Assembly: GCA_040755755.1 (NCBI GenBank)
Contig: JBFLZW010000018.1
Span: 120,024-184,023, forward strand
Source: a bacterium
GTDB taxonomy: Bacteria > SZUA-182 > DTGQ01
Reading direction: 5' to 3'
DNA length: 64,000 nt
Under the pieces are notes generated by a model that did no database searches, was not told the origin of the DNA, and saw nothing but the letters and a program-made list of their open reading frames with translations. Shown one piece after another: positions 24,065 to 32,800 of this stretch. How positions within the stretch are numbered: position 1 is the stretch's first letter; every line of letters begins with the position of its first letter. Position numbers and translations under genes: made by a program.

Positions 24065-24838
24065 CTAAAATGGCCAGACCAGGTCAATGACCCTGCTCAG
24101 CCAGCCAGGGTGCTGCTTCTCGCTCATCACCCCTTTGCCGGTATAGGCTATCTGGGCATCAGCGATGGAGGTGGAGGATATGGTATTGTCCGGAGCGATG
24201 TCTTCCGGCCTGATAATTCCCTGAATGACAATGAGCTGTTGTTCGTTGTTGATGGTCACCTGCCTGGTTCCCCGTATGGCCAGATCGCCGTTGGGCAGAA
24301 CGCGGTTGACCCGCGCGCTGAGGGTAGCGGTGACCTTGCCGCTTCGGCTGATTTCTCCGGATCCGTCGAAGGTGTTGCTGGCTGAGGCGCTCAGCAGCTT
24401 GGCCGGATCGAGGTTGGGATTGCGGCTGGCAACGGATTTTTCAAATCCCAGAAGCGAGGTGACATCCGCTGCGAGCGACGACTTTTTCCCGGTTTTGGTG
24501 CTGGCATTGCCGCTGGCGCTGGCCCTTTCCACAATATTTACGGTAACGATATCCCCCACTGCCCTGGCCCTCGGATCGGCAAAGAGATAGCCGGAAGGCG
24601 ATGAATCCTTCCAGAGCGATCCGTCACTTGCCAGCGATGCTTCATCACCGGGTGCAGCGACAACGGGCGGACACTCCGCAGGCGAATCCGCGCCCTGCTG
24701 CACCGGGCCTGAACTCCGGGCAACTTTGGCACATCCCCCTGCCGCCGTCAGCAGGAAGCAGGCAATCCCCAGCGTACAAACAATACTGATAATATTAAAA
24801 AGTAACCTGTATCTGATTTTCACCAATGACTTTTCCAT
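24065..24838 (-). CDS. flgH: Flagellar L-ring protein FlgH (lipoprotein)
   Basis: FlgH forms the outer-membrane ring of the basal body. The 257-residue product has a signal peptide with the lipobox LLTAAGGC, so it is a lipoprotein. The family core is clear: SLWKDSSPSGYLFADPRARA, VGDIVTVNIVE, SGKVTATLSARVNRVLPNGD and LVIQGIIRPEDIAPDNTISS. ATG 24838 is chosen over 24844 because AGGGGA lies six bases before it. The gene overlaps the end of flgA by 44 bases. The presence of FlgH implies an outer membrane. Confidence 0.95.
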   Translation of the reverse strand: MEKSLVKIRYRLLFNIISIVCTLGIACFLLTAAGGCAKVARSSGPVQQGADSPAECPPVVAAPGDEASLASDGSLWKDSSPSGYLFADPRARAVGDIVTVNIVERASASGNASTKTGKKSSLAADVTSLLGFEKSVASRNPNLDPAKLLSASASNTFDGSGEISRSGKVTATLSARVNRVLPNGDLAIRGTRQVTINNEQQLIVIQGIIRPEDIAPDNTISSTSIADAQIAYTGKGVMSEKQHPGWLSRVIDLVWPF

Positions 24839-25859
24839 AAACATTCCCCTGAGAAGTCAGGTTTTCAGCCGGGATGATCTCTCCCTGGCGGCCATCAGCC
24901 CTGGCTCTCCCAAAGCCGACAATGCGAAGGTTATTGCTCTCGACCGTCATTTTGATGATTGCCCCCTTCCTGATCAACAGGGGCTGCTCGACCATTTTGA
25001 GAGTCAGCTCACTGCCTGCCCGGACCGGCTGACGGCAGGTCATGCCTACGATCCGGGTTGAATCACCGATCCCGTCAGGATCAGGGTAATCGAGGACCAC
25101 GGCCTTTTGGGTCACATCGCCCGCAGTGATAATTTCACCCTTGCCAAGGTCTCTGGCTGCCACCAGAATCATGGCGTGATAGCGGATAGCGGCCAGAACC
25201 CTGATCTGCCTGAGCACCTCTCCCTTATGTTTGATCCTTACGGTATAACTTTCCTCCTGCCTGCCCGGCGGCCCGGTAAAAGGAACCTCGAATTCGATAG
25301 CTCCACCATCCCCCTCACCTCCATCATCCCCCTCCGGCACCTTCACCGGCTGGGAAAGGGAAACCCTGACCTTCTCCAGCTCGAATTCCTGGTCAGAAAA
25401 TTGCTCGAAAAAGCGCTGCCGGAAAAGCCGCTCCACCTCTTCGGCGGTAATCTCCCGGTATTTTCGCTCTACCAGGCACCTGTCAGGGCCGGAAAAGGAA
25501 ATTTTCAACGGATCAGGGTACTCTCTTTTGAGCTGATGAAGAATGCCCTGGGAGGTGATAATTACCGTGGAGCCTGGCAGGGGTGATTTCCCCACCTGGA
25601 TGCGGCCCAGTTTTCCGGTCAGGGCTGCATCGGTCCCCTGCACGCTGGCAATATCGCCGAGCAGGACCTTTTCTTTACTCACTGCAGACCGCTCCTTGAG
25701 GAGCAGGGTCACATTCCTGCACCCCGTGCTGCCATCGGCCTGCACCGGCTGGCAGCATCCCGTTCTGCCGGGCAGCAGCAGCACCAGGCCGATCAGGGTC
25801 AGGCCGGTCATAGCCGCCAGGCTGCGCAGATTATCCTTTCCTGCCTTCCGGTTCATCAT
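24795..25859 (-). CDS. flgA: Flagellar P-ring assembly chaperone FlgA
   Basis: FlgA helps the P-ring assemble in the periplasm. A signal peptide covers about residues 15-36. The C-terminal SAF/ChapFlgA domain is clear: [37 protein letters not shown] and [20 protein letters not shown], ending [15 protein letters not shown]. At 354 residues it is larger than the enteric form (about 220) because of an extra N-terminal domain that includes an acidic Gly-rich loop ([16 protein letters not shown]). It starts in a four-base overlap with flgG and overlaps flgH at its end. Confidence 0.9.
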   Translation of the reverse strand: MMNRKAGKDNLRSLAAMTGLTLIGLVLLLPGRTGCCQPVQADGSTGCRNVTLLLKERSAVSKEKVLLGDIASVQGTDAALTGKLGRIQVGKSPLPGSTVIITSQGILHQLKREYPDPLKISFSGPDRCLVERKYREITAEEVERLFRQRFFEQFSDQEFELEKVRVSLSQPVKVPEGDDGGEGDGGAIEFEVPFTGPPGRQEESYTVRIKHKGEVLRQIRVLAAIRYHAMILVAARDLGKGEIITAGDVTQKAVVLDYPDPDGIGDSTRIVGMTCRQPVRAGSELTLKMVEQPLLIRKGAIIKMTVESNNLRIVGFGRARADGRQGEIIPAENLTSQGNVYGKVIGENQIQVTF

Positions 25860-26644
25860 CTCTTCACATTACTGGCCAGACGCATCATTTCGTCAGCGGT
25901 CTGCATGGCCTTGGAATTGATCTCATAGGCCCTCTGGGCAACAATCATATTGACCATCTCTTCCATAATGCTGACATTGGACATCTCAAGATACCCCTGG
26001 GTAATGGTCCCCAGGCCATCCTGACCGGGTGTGCCCGTGACCGGATCACCGGAGGCGTCTGTTGCCTCGTAGAGGTTGCGGCCGATACTGCTCAGTCCGG
26101 CAGGATTCGGAAAATTGACCAGTTCGATGTTTCCCAGTTCGGTAAAGGTGCTCTGACCAGCCAGTTTGACCGAAACAAGGCCGTCAGAGCCGATGTTGAC
26201 CTTTTCCGTATCAGCGGGAATGGTGATTTCGGGAGCGATAACGAATCCATCGGAAGTCACTACCCTGCCCTGGCTGTCCAGTTTCAGGGCCCCGGAGCGG
26301 GTGTAGGCCATGTCGCCGCTGGGCCTGGTGACCTGAATAAAACCATCCCCCTCAATGGCTATATCCAGTTCGTTTTCCGTTTTCTGATAATCCCCCTGCA
26401 GGAACAGCTTCTGAACAGCTACCGTCCTCGATCCCTGCCCCAGCTCAATGCCGGTAGGTACCTGGGTACCCAGTGAGGATGGTGCTCCGGCCGGCCGGAG
26501 GTTCTGATACAGCAGGTCCTGAAAATCAGCCCTGCTTCGCTTGAAGCCGGTGGTATTGACATTGGCCAGGTTATTGGAAATAACATCGATATTGAGCGTC
26601 TGGGCTTCCATGCCGGAAGCTGAAATCCAGAGAGAACGAATCAT
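25856..26644 (-). CDS. flgG: Flagellar distal rod protein FlgG
   Basis: The 262-residue rod subunit begins [20 protein letters not shown] and continues [20 protein letters not shown], the classic N-terminal rod motif. The C-terminal motif is [20 protein letters not shown] followed by [18 protein letters not shown]. Length is normal. It lies between flgF and flgA and overlaps flgA by four bases. FlgG forms the distal rod and sets the distance between the membranes. Confidence 0.97.
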   Translation of the reverse strand: MIRSLWISASGMEAQTLNIDVISNNLANVNTTGFKRSRADFQDLLYQNLRPAGAPSSLGTQVPTGIELGQGSRTVAVQKLFLQGDYQKTENELDIAIEGDGFIQVTRPSGDMAYTRSGALKLDSQGRVVTSDGFVIAPEITIPADTEKVNIGSDGLVSVKLAGQSTFTELGNIELVNFPNPAGLSSIGRNLYEATDASGDPVTGTPGQDGLGTITQGYLEMSNVSIMEEMVNMIVAQRAYEINSKAMQTADEMMRLASNVKR

Positions 26645-26694
26645 AACAAGCTCCTTCCTGTAAGATAAACCACGCCATGAGCATCATCAGCCGA

Positions 26695-27384
26695 TTACAT
26701 CCTGTTGGTTTCGGTGATAATCTTCTGGTCCATTTCATCGACAGCCTGAATGACCTTCTGGCATGACTCGTAAGTGGTGGATATTTCAATGAGTCTGGCC
26801 ATCTCTTTCATCAGGTTGACGTTGGCAAGCTCAACCTGGCCCTGCTGGACCACCGCTCCCTGCGCGGGTTGCTCCCGGACACCGGGAGACTGAAGAAAGA
26901 ACAGGCTTCCACTCCGGGTATCGAAGGGATAAGGACGGGGGAAAGTAGCCAGACGCAGTTTGTCCACAACCTGCCCGTCCACCTGAATCGTCCCGTCAGC
27001 AGTGATGCTGATGTCATTTCCGGTGATCCGTACAGGCCCGTTTTGTCCGAGGATCGGAAGCCCTTCCTGGGTAACCAGCCCCCCCCTGGCATCCAGAGAG
27101 AAATTTCCTTTCCGGGTATAGGCAGGTCCCTGTGCAGTCTGGACCACGAAAAAACCATCCCCCTCCAGGGCAAGGTCCAGCCTGCTGTTGGTGTTCTGCC
27201 GTGCGCCCTCGGAAAAGTCCATGCTTTTTCTGTCCACCTGGGCAACATCACCGTTGAAACCCACGCTCAGGCGGGCAGCTTTATAGCCAATGGCGTTGCT
27301 GTTCGCCATGTTCGTACTCGCTGCATCCAGCCGCTCCTGCTGAACAAGACAGCCGGCTACAGCCCGATACATTCCAATGTTCAT
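26695..27384 (-). CDS. flgF: Flagellar proximal rod protein FlgF
   Basis: The start is placed at ATG 27384, after AGGGAG, where the family N-terminus begins (MNIGMYRAVAGCLVQQERLD). The frame is open upstream to 27615, but those codons translate repeat sequence (VSGQWSV and similar). The 229-residue product has the rod motif ASTNMANSNAIGYKAARLSV and the C-terminal VELANVNLMKEMARLIEIST. FlgF caps the proximal rod before FlgG. It is followed 51 bases later by flgG. Confidence 0.92.
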   Translation of the reverse strand: MNIGMYRAVAGCLVQQERLDAASTNMANSNAIGYKAARLSVGFNGDVAQVDRKSMDFSEGARQNTNSRLDLALEGDGFFVVQTAQGPAYTRKGNFSLDARGGLVTQEGLPILGQNGPVRITGNDISITADGTIQVDGQVVDKLRLATFPRPYPFDTRSGSLFFLQSPGVREQPAQGAVVQQGQVELANVNLMKEMARLIEISTTYESCQKVIQAVDEMDQKIITETNRM

Positions 27385-27467
27385 GAGCTTACTCCCTGTA
27401 AAAGAAGTTGTCAGGTGGAAGTTATCAGTAATTTCACGACCCGTTAGGATCGGCAAAGGATGGAAGA

Positions 27468-27591
27468 ACGATCTCCCGCAGAGACGCAGGGGCGCAGAGA
27501 ATAACCGAAAATGATTTCCTCTGCGTCTCAGCGTCTCTGCGGGAGAAATACAACACTGCCGTGTCGTCTTTCCCATAAGAGCGATTGTCTT
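27468..27591. repeat. Composite palindrome with shared tail (CGCAGAGACGCAGAG family), copy 1
   Basis: CTCCCGCAGAGACGC and GGCGCAGAG pair with CTCTGCGTC and GCGTCTCTGCGGGAG. The palindrome is followed by a tail, ACAACACTGCCGTGTCGTC then TTTCCCATAA, that also follows the copy at 43007-43139. The copies lie in the same direction, one in the flgE-flgF gap and one in the flhB-flhA gap. Confidence 0.85.
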
Positions 27592-27624
27592 TACTGACCA
27601 CTGACCACTGACCACTGACCACTA
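27591..27624. repeat. GACCACT tandem element before flgE end
   Basis: Four tandem CTGACCA units directly adjoin the composite palindrome to the left. They belong to the family seen at 3927, 7684, 37881, 52825 and 58264. Confidence 0.85.
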
Positions 27625-27630
27625 TACTGA

Positions 27631-28830
27631 CTACCGTTTCAGGTTCACCAGTTCAGTCAGGAGCTGATCAGCCGTGGTGATGGTTCGGGCATTGGCCTGA
27701 AAGGCGCGCTGCGTAATGATCATTCTCACAAACTCAGCGGCCAGGTCCACGTTCGAATTTTCCAGATTAAAAGAGGCGATGCTTCCCTTGCCTCCTGTTT
27801 TAGGTGCATTGATGACCGGCTGGCCGGACGCCGGGGTAGCCAGATAGAGATTGTTACCCACATGCATCAGGCCATTTGGATTATGGAAATCAGCCAAAGC
27901 GATGCGGGCGATATCCTCGCGCCGGCCATTGGTAATGATTCCCTGAATTACTCCATCCCTGTTGATGACAAAGCTGCTCATGGAACCTGCCTCATAGCCA
28001 TCCTGGGAAAAAGAGATCGTGGAAGAAAGATCAGCGGCATGCTGAGTGGATCCTCCAAAATCGACATTGATTGTCTGCCCTCCACTCATGGTAATGGTAC
28101 CTGTGCCTGGCGTAGTACTGTCCAGAACTCCAGTAGTAGTGAAGGTCAGGTCGCCGCTCTGGTTCAGTGAAGTACCCTCCTCGAAGGCATGCCACTCCCA
28201 TTGATTATCGGCATCCTTGCGAAAGTAGAAGGTGAGATTGTGCCCGTCACCAAGAGAATCGTAGATTGTCAGGGATACGGTGTAGCTGGAAGTATTCGAG
28301 GGATCGGCAGGATCAAAAGCTGCACCGGATGAAACCGGATCATCGGATTTCAGATTGACTTTTATGGCCACATTTTCAGTGGCATGGGGAGAGACTGAAA
28401 TATTGGAAATATTGAGGTCAGATGGAGGACTGGCCATGCCTGCGCTATCCTGCAGGTTCCACCCCTGAACAACCCGGCCTTCGGGAGTAACCAGCTTTCC
28501 GTCTTCATTAATATGGAATTGCCCGGCCCTGGTATAATATTCACCAGCCTCATCCTTGACGATAAAGTATCCGGCTCCGTCAATGGCCAAGTCCGTCAGG
28601 TTGTTGGTGGCGGTCAGAGGGCCCTGGCTCAGGACTGACGATACACCACTGACGTTGACTCCATTCCCGAATTCAAGTTTTCCAGTCTGCTGATAGAGAA
28701 TGTCGGCAAATTCCGCCCGCTGGGTCTTATAGCCAGGTGTATTGGCATTGGCGATATTATTGGCGATGATGGACATGTCATTGTTATTGGCAGTTAAACC
28801 GTTGACTCCTGTCGAGAGACAATTGAGCAT
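27631..28830 (-). CDS. flgE: Flagellar hook protein FlgE
   Basis: FlgE polymerises into the hook. The 399-residue product starts MLNCLSTGVNGLTANNNDMS with IIANNIANANTPGYKTQRAE, has a middle domain (GDLTFTTTGVLDSTTPGTGT) and ends SNVDLAAEFVRMIITQRAFQ and TADQLLTELVNLKR. The length is ordinary for a hook protein, which contrasts with the oversized FliK ruler in the same cluster. A TTCCTCC-type ribosome site precedes the start. flgD lies 122 bases upstream. Confidence 0.95.
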   Translation of the reverse strand: MLNCLSTGVNGLTANNNDMSIIANNIANANTPGYKTQRAEFADILYQQTGKLEFGNGVNVSGVSSVLSQGPLTATNNLTDLAIDGAGYFIVKDEAGEYYTRAGQFHINEDGKLVTPEGRVVQGWNLQDSAGMASPPSDLNISNISVSPHATENVAIKVNLKSDDPVSSGAAFDPADPSNTSSYTVSLTIYDSLGDGHNLTFYFRKDADNQWEWHAFEEGTSLNQSGDLTFTTTGVLDSTTPGTGTITMSGGQTINVDFGGSTQHAADLSSTISFSQDGYEAGSMSSFVINRDGVIQGIITNGRREDIARIALADFHNPNGLMHVGNNLYLATPASGQPVINAPKTGGKGSIASFNLENSNVDLAAEFVRMIITQRAFQANARTITTADQLLTELVNLKR

Positions 28831-28952
28831 ATCATTTCCTCCTCATGTTCATTATGGTCACAATAGTCACTTGATCTCCATGATGGTCACCGATGGTCTC
28901 CTGAGTTATCCGCTGCTGAATACCAACTACCATCCGATATCTACTCCTCTAT

Positions 28953-29690
28953 CTACTCCTCACCGCTGTCCGCTTCCACTGCTGCCTGCTCCGGCGGCAA
29001 TGCGGCGGAAGATTCCTCCTTTTCGTTTTCGCTGACTTGCAGGATTCTCGATATGGGCACAGTCTGCTCTGCCACCTTTACCGAAGGATCACCTCCTTGC
29101 GTGAAAATAACCTCCTTGACCTCGTCGATCAGATAGGGAGTCAAGCTGATTGTCTTCCCTTGACGGCTGTAAGCGGTAATTTCAACCGTATATGTCCCTT
29201 CGGGCAGATCTTTTCCTTTATCCCCCTTCCCATCCCATTCGATTGTCTGCATCCCGCTGTCCTGGGAAGGTTTCTCGATAGTCCTTACTTCACGCCCGTC
29301 TGAATCGAATATTTTGACGGTCACTCTGTTCGCACTATCGGCCAATTCGTAGTTGAGGTTAACGGTACTCTGGTCTTTCAGATAAACCTTGGTTGCATCG
29401 ATCCTGGCTGTTTTTCCCAGGAGGTTGGCCAGCAGGGAATTATAGATGGAGTTTTGAGAATCGGCCAATGTCTCAAGACCCTGATTGACGTTATACATCT
29501 GCTCAAGCTGGCTGAACTGGGACAACTGAGAGACAAATTCCGTATTATCCATAGGATTTAAGGGGTCCTGGTGCTGCATCTGCGTCAGGAGAAGCTTTAA
29601 AAAGTCATCCTTGTTCAGGCTGTCAATTTTTGAAATCGTCTCGTTGGCCGACGGAGCAACCGTTGACTCGAGTAATCTGGATGCTTGCAT
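28953..29690 (-). CDS. flgD: Flagellar hook-capping protein FlgD
   Basis: FlgD caps the growing hook. Start ATG 29690 follows AGGAGATGAGG and gives a 245-residue protein. The frame also runs upstream through a dispersed repeat to 29804, which I reject as coding. The conserved N-terminus is LNKDDFLKLLLTQMQHQDPL and NPMDNTEFVSQLSQFSQLEQ. The FlgD Ig-like part is NLNYELADSANRVTVKIFD and LPEGTYTVEITA. The acidic C-terminal tail (after SENEKEESSAALPPEQAA) is specific to this protein. Confidence 0.93.
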   Translation of the reverse strand: MQASRLLESTVAPSANETISKIDSLNKDDFLKLLLTQMQHQDPLNPMDNTEFVSQLSQFSQLEQMYNVNQGLETLADSQNSIYNSLLANLLGKTARIDATKVYLKDQSTVNLNYELADSANRVTVKIFDSDGREVRTIEKPSQDSGMQTIEWDGKGDKGKDLPEGTYTVEITAYSRQGKTISLTPYLIDEVKEVIFTQGGDPSVKVAEQTVPISRILQVSENEKEESSAALPPEQAAVEADSGEE

Positions 29691-29716
29691 TTCCTCATCT
29701 CCTAAAGAATTAAAGA

Positions 29717-29793
29717 TGACCACGAAATACACGAAACACACGAAAGAGACTTTGTATTCTTTCGGGCCTATTTCGTGTATTTCGTGGTTAAAA
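29717..29793. repeat. Palindromic ACACGAAACACACGAA element between flgD and fliK
   Basis: CCACGAAATACACGAA pairs with TTCGTGTATTTCGTGG around a 40-base centre. It fills the gap between fliK and flgD as its relative at 4463-4536 fills the pyrK-pyrD gap. Confidence 0.8.
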
Positions 29794-29805
29794 TTCTTTG
29801 CCAAG

Positions 29806-32800
29806 TTAAGCTAAATAGTTTATTTCATTATCGCCGGTATCGTGCTTTCCATTCTGGCCGAACGGAGAACCGGGGGTATCGGCGGCGGATATACCCGCTA
29901 AGCCCTGCTCTCTTCTTTTCTGGTATTGGCCTTCCGGATAGCCGGAAAACCTGCTTTGTTTCTGATGGCCGATGCCTCCTCCCCCAACGGATACGGAAAA
30001 TTGATTTACTTCCAGCCCCTGATCTGCAAGATGCCTGGCCAGTGACACCTTGAGGGAGGCAAGATTTTCCTCCAGAATTTTCTGTGTCTGCGGGTTATCT
30101 GCCGCCAGATGAGCCCTGAACATGTTTTCCTTCAGTTCGAGACTGATATGCAGCCTGCCCAGATGCTCCGGATGAAGATTTACGGTCAGGCTATGGCCGT
30201 TGTCCCGGATATGAGCCGTGAGCCGGGGCATGACCTGCTGGATTATCTCCTCCACAGGAGAAGATGCGGCTGAGGTAGAGGTATTGATTGCAGCCGGCAG
30301 CGATGTGCTTTCCCTGAGAGACGGCTGGCCGGGTAATTTCAGGGAAAATGCCGCCTCTTTACTGTCAGGTGATGTCAGGGGGCCGGATTTGGGCTTATCA
30401 TGGTAAGGAGTTGACTGCTTTTCCACCAGACCCGTCAGGCTCCGGGAAATTGCCGGAACATCCACCTCCTTCGATGGAGGTGCCGCGAACGGATGGGGCG
30501 GGGAAGAAACTGATATGCCGCTTCCGGGCTGCTCCTTGCTGCTGATGGGCAGTACGTTTTTTTCATCCCCCTGTTGTGCGGATGATGATTTTGAGCCCGG
30601 CTTTACCGGCTGAGTCTGACTCTGCCAATTCTGCGGGGGATTCAGGTCCACCTGCCGGGTGAGTTTGCCCTGGAGGTCAACATCTCCCTGCAAAGCCTTC
30701 GGTATGGCCTTCGGGTCAGTATCCTGCTGTTTGCCCTGAAGATTGCCTGCCTGCTGTTGAGCCTGGAAGTCAACCGCCCGCTGTCTGCTCTGATGATCAG
30801 CATCCCCCCCCTTCCTGTCCTGGAAACCGATCTCCTCCCGGTTGCCCTCCGGATCGGTGATTCCCTGTACAATGTGCGGACCAATCACTTGCTGCTTGCC
30901 GAGGGGATCGATATCCTGTCGCGTACCCTGCGGATCAATCACTCGTTGAGTGCCCTGGAGATTACCCTCTTTTTGCATAACCTGCGGATCAATATCCGCT
31001 TTTTCCCTCCGCGGGTCGGCATCCTGTGGTTTGCTGTGCCGGTCTGTCTCACCCTGTATGCTTTGCAGTTTATCGCTCTGCTGGTCAATCTCCCTCTGCC
31101 TGCCCTGCGGATCGATGGTTCGCGGATTGACGGTTTCTTGTATAACCCGCAGATCAATCAGCCGTTGTTTATCCTGCGGATCGATCTTTCCCTGAAGATC
31201 AGGATCAGATTCAACCGGCAGGTCAAACTTTGGCTGTGGATCGAAGCTTTCCGGAAGATTAAGGTCTTCCCACGAATTCAGGTCTGTTGACAGAGCAGGC
31301 TCCGCTTGCTGGTTAAGATTATCCTGCGGGGCAGGAACGAGACCCGGCTTGCGTTCGTCCTTCGGGTCAGGTCCTCTGTTCATATTGAGCTCATCCTGCC
31401 TGGCAGATGCTGCATCTAAACTGAGCGCGCCCTGCTCATCAGGCCCTGCCAGCCAATTAACTCTATTTTGGCCCTGCGGCTCAGGAACTGACTCCAGGAT
31501 GGGCTCACCCTTCGGGTCAGGCTCTACCTTCATATTGAACTCATCCTGTCTGACTGATGCTGCCTCTAAGCCGGGTTTGCCCGCCCCATCAGGCTCTGCC
31601 TGCCAATTAATTCTATCCTGTCCCTGATACTGCTGCTCAGGAACCGGCTCCGGATTGAGCTTGCCCTTCGGGTCATGTTCTGCCTGCGGGTCAAGTTTAT
31701 CCTGCCTGGCGGATGCTGTCTCCAGGTTGGGCTTACCCTTCTGGTCAGGCTCAGCTTGCGGGTTGAACATGCTCTGCTGGGTGGGCGCTGCCTCCATGCC
31801 AGGCTTGCCCTGCCCATCAGGTTCTGCCTGCCATATAACTCTATCCTGATCCTGAGCCTGATCCTGAGCCTGAAGCCCAGGAACTGGCTCCGGATTAAAA
31901 TCGTCCTTCTGGTGAGGTTCTATCTTCAGGGTAAGCTCATTCTGCTTGACAGACACTGCCTCCAAACCGACCTTGCCCTGTTCATCAGGAATTGCCTGCC
32001 ATATAATCTTTACCTCTTCCCCTTTTTGTTCCTGAGCCTGCGGCACAGGGATTGGCTCTGGATTGAGCTCACCCTTCTGGTCAGGTTCCGCCTGCGGGTT
32101 GAACATGCTCCGCTGGGCAAATACTACCTCCACCTCCGGACTGAGCTTACCCTGGCTATCAGGCTCTGCCTGCCATGTAACTCTATCCTGAGCCTGAGCC
32201 TGCGGCGCAGGAACTGGCTCCGGATTGAGCTCGCCCTTATGGTCAAGTTCCACCTTCACCTTAAGCTCATCCTGCATGGCCGATGCTCCCCCCAGGCTCT
32301 GGTTGCCCTGCCCATCAGGTGCTATTATCTGCCAATTAATCCTATCCTGTTCCTGGAGCACAGTGACTGCCTCCTGGTTAAGCTCACCCCTCTGCTCAGT
32401 CTCTGCCTGCGGAGTGAACATGCTCTGCTGCGCAGACGCTGCCTCCGGCCTGAGCTTGGCCTGCTCATCAGGCCATGCCTGCCAATTAATCTCATTCTGG
32501 TCCTGCGGACCGGGAACCGGTTCCGAATCCTGAGCCTGAAGCCCAGGAACTGGCTCCGGATTAAAATCGTCCTTCTGGTGAGGTTCTATCTTCAGGGTAA
32601 ACTCATTCTGCTTGACAGACACTGTCTCCAAACCGACCTTGCCCTGTTCATCAGGAATTGCCTGCCATATAATCTTTACCTCTTCCCCTTTTTGTTCCTG
32701 AGCCTGCGACACAGGGATTGGCTCTGGATTGAGCTCACCCTTCTGGTCAGGTTCCGCCTGCGGGTTGAACATGCTCCGCTGGGCAAATACTACCTCCACC

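Noticed and set aside
27385..27615. Upstream extension of flgF
   Set aside because: The extra 77 codons translate repeat sequence; the family N-terminus and ribosome site are at 27384.
29691..29804. Upstream extension of flgD
   Set aside because: The extra 38 codons come from the ACACGAAACACACGAA palindrome; the ribosome site and family start are at 29690.
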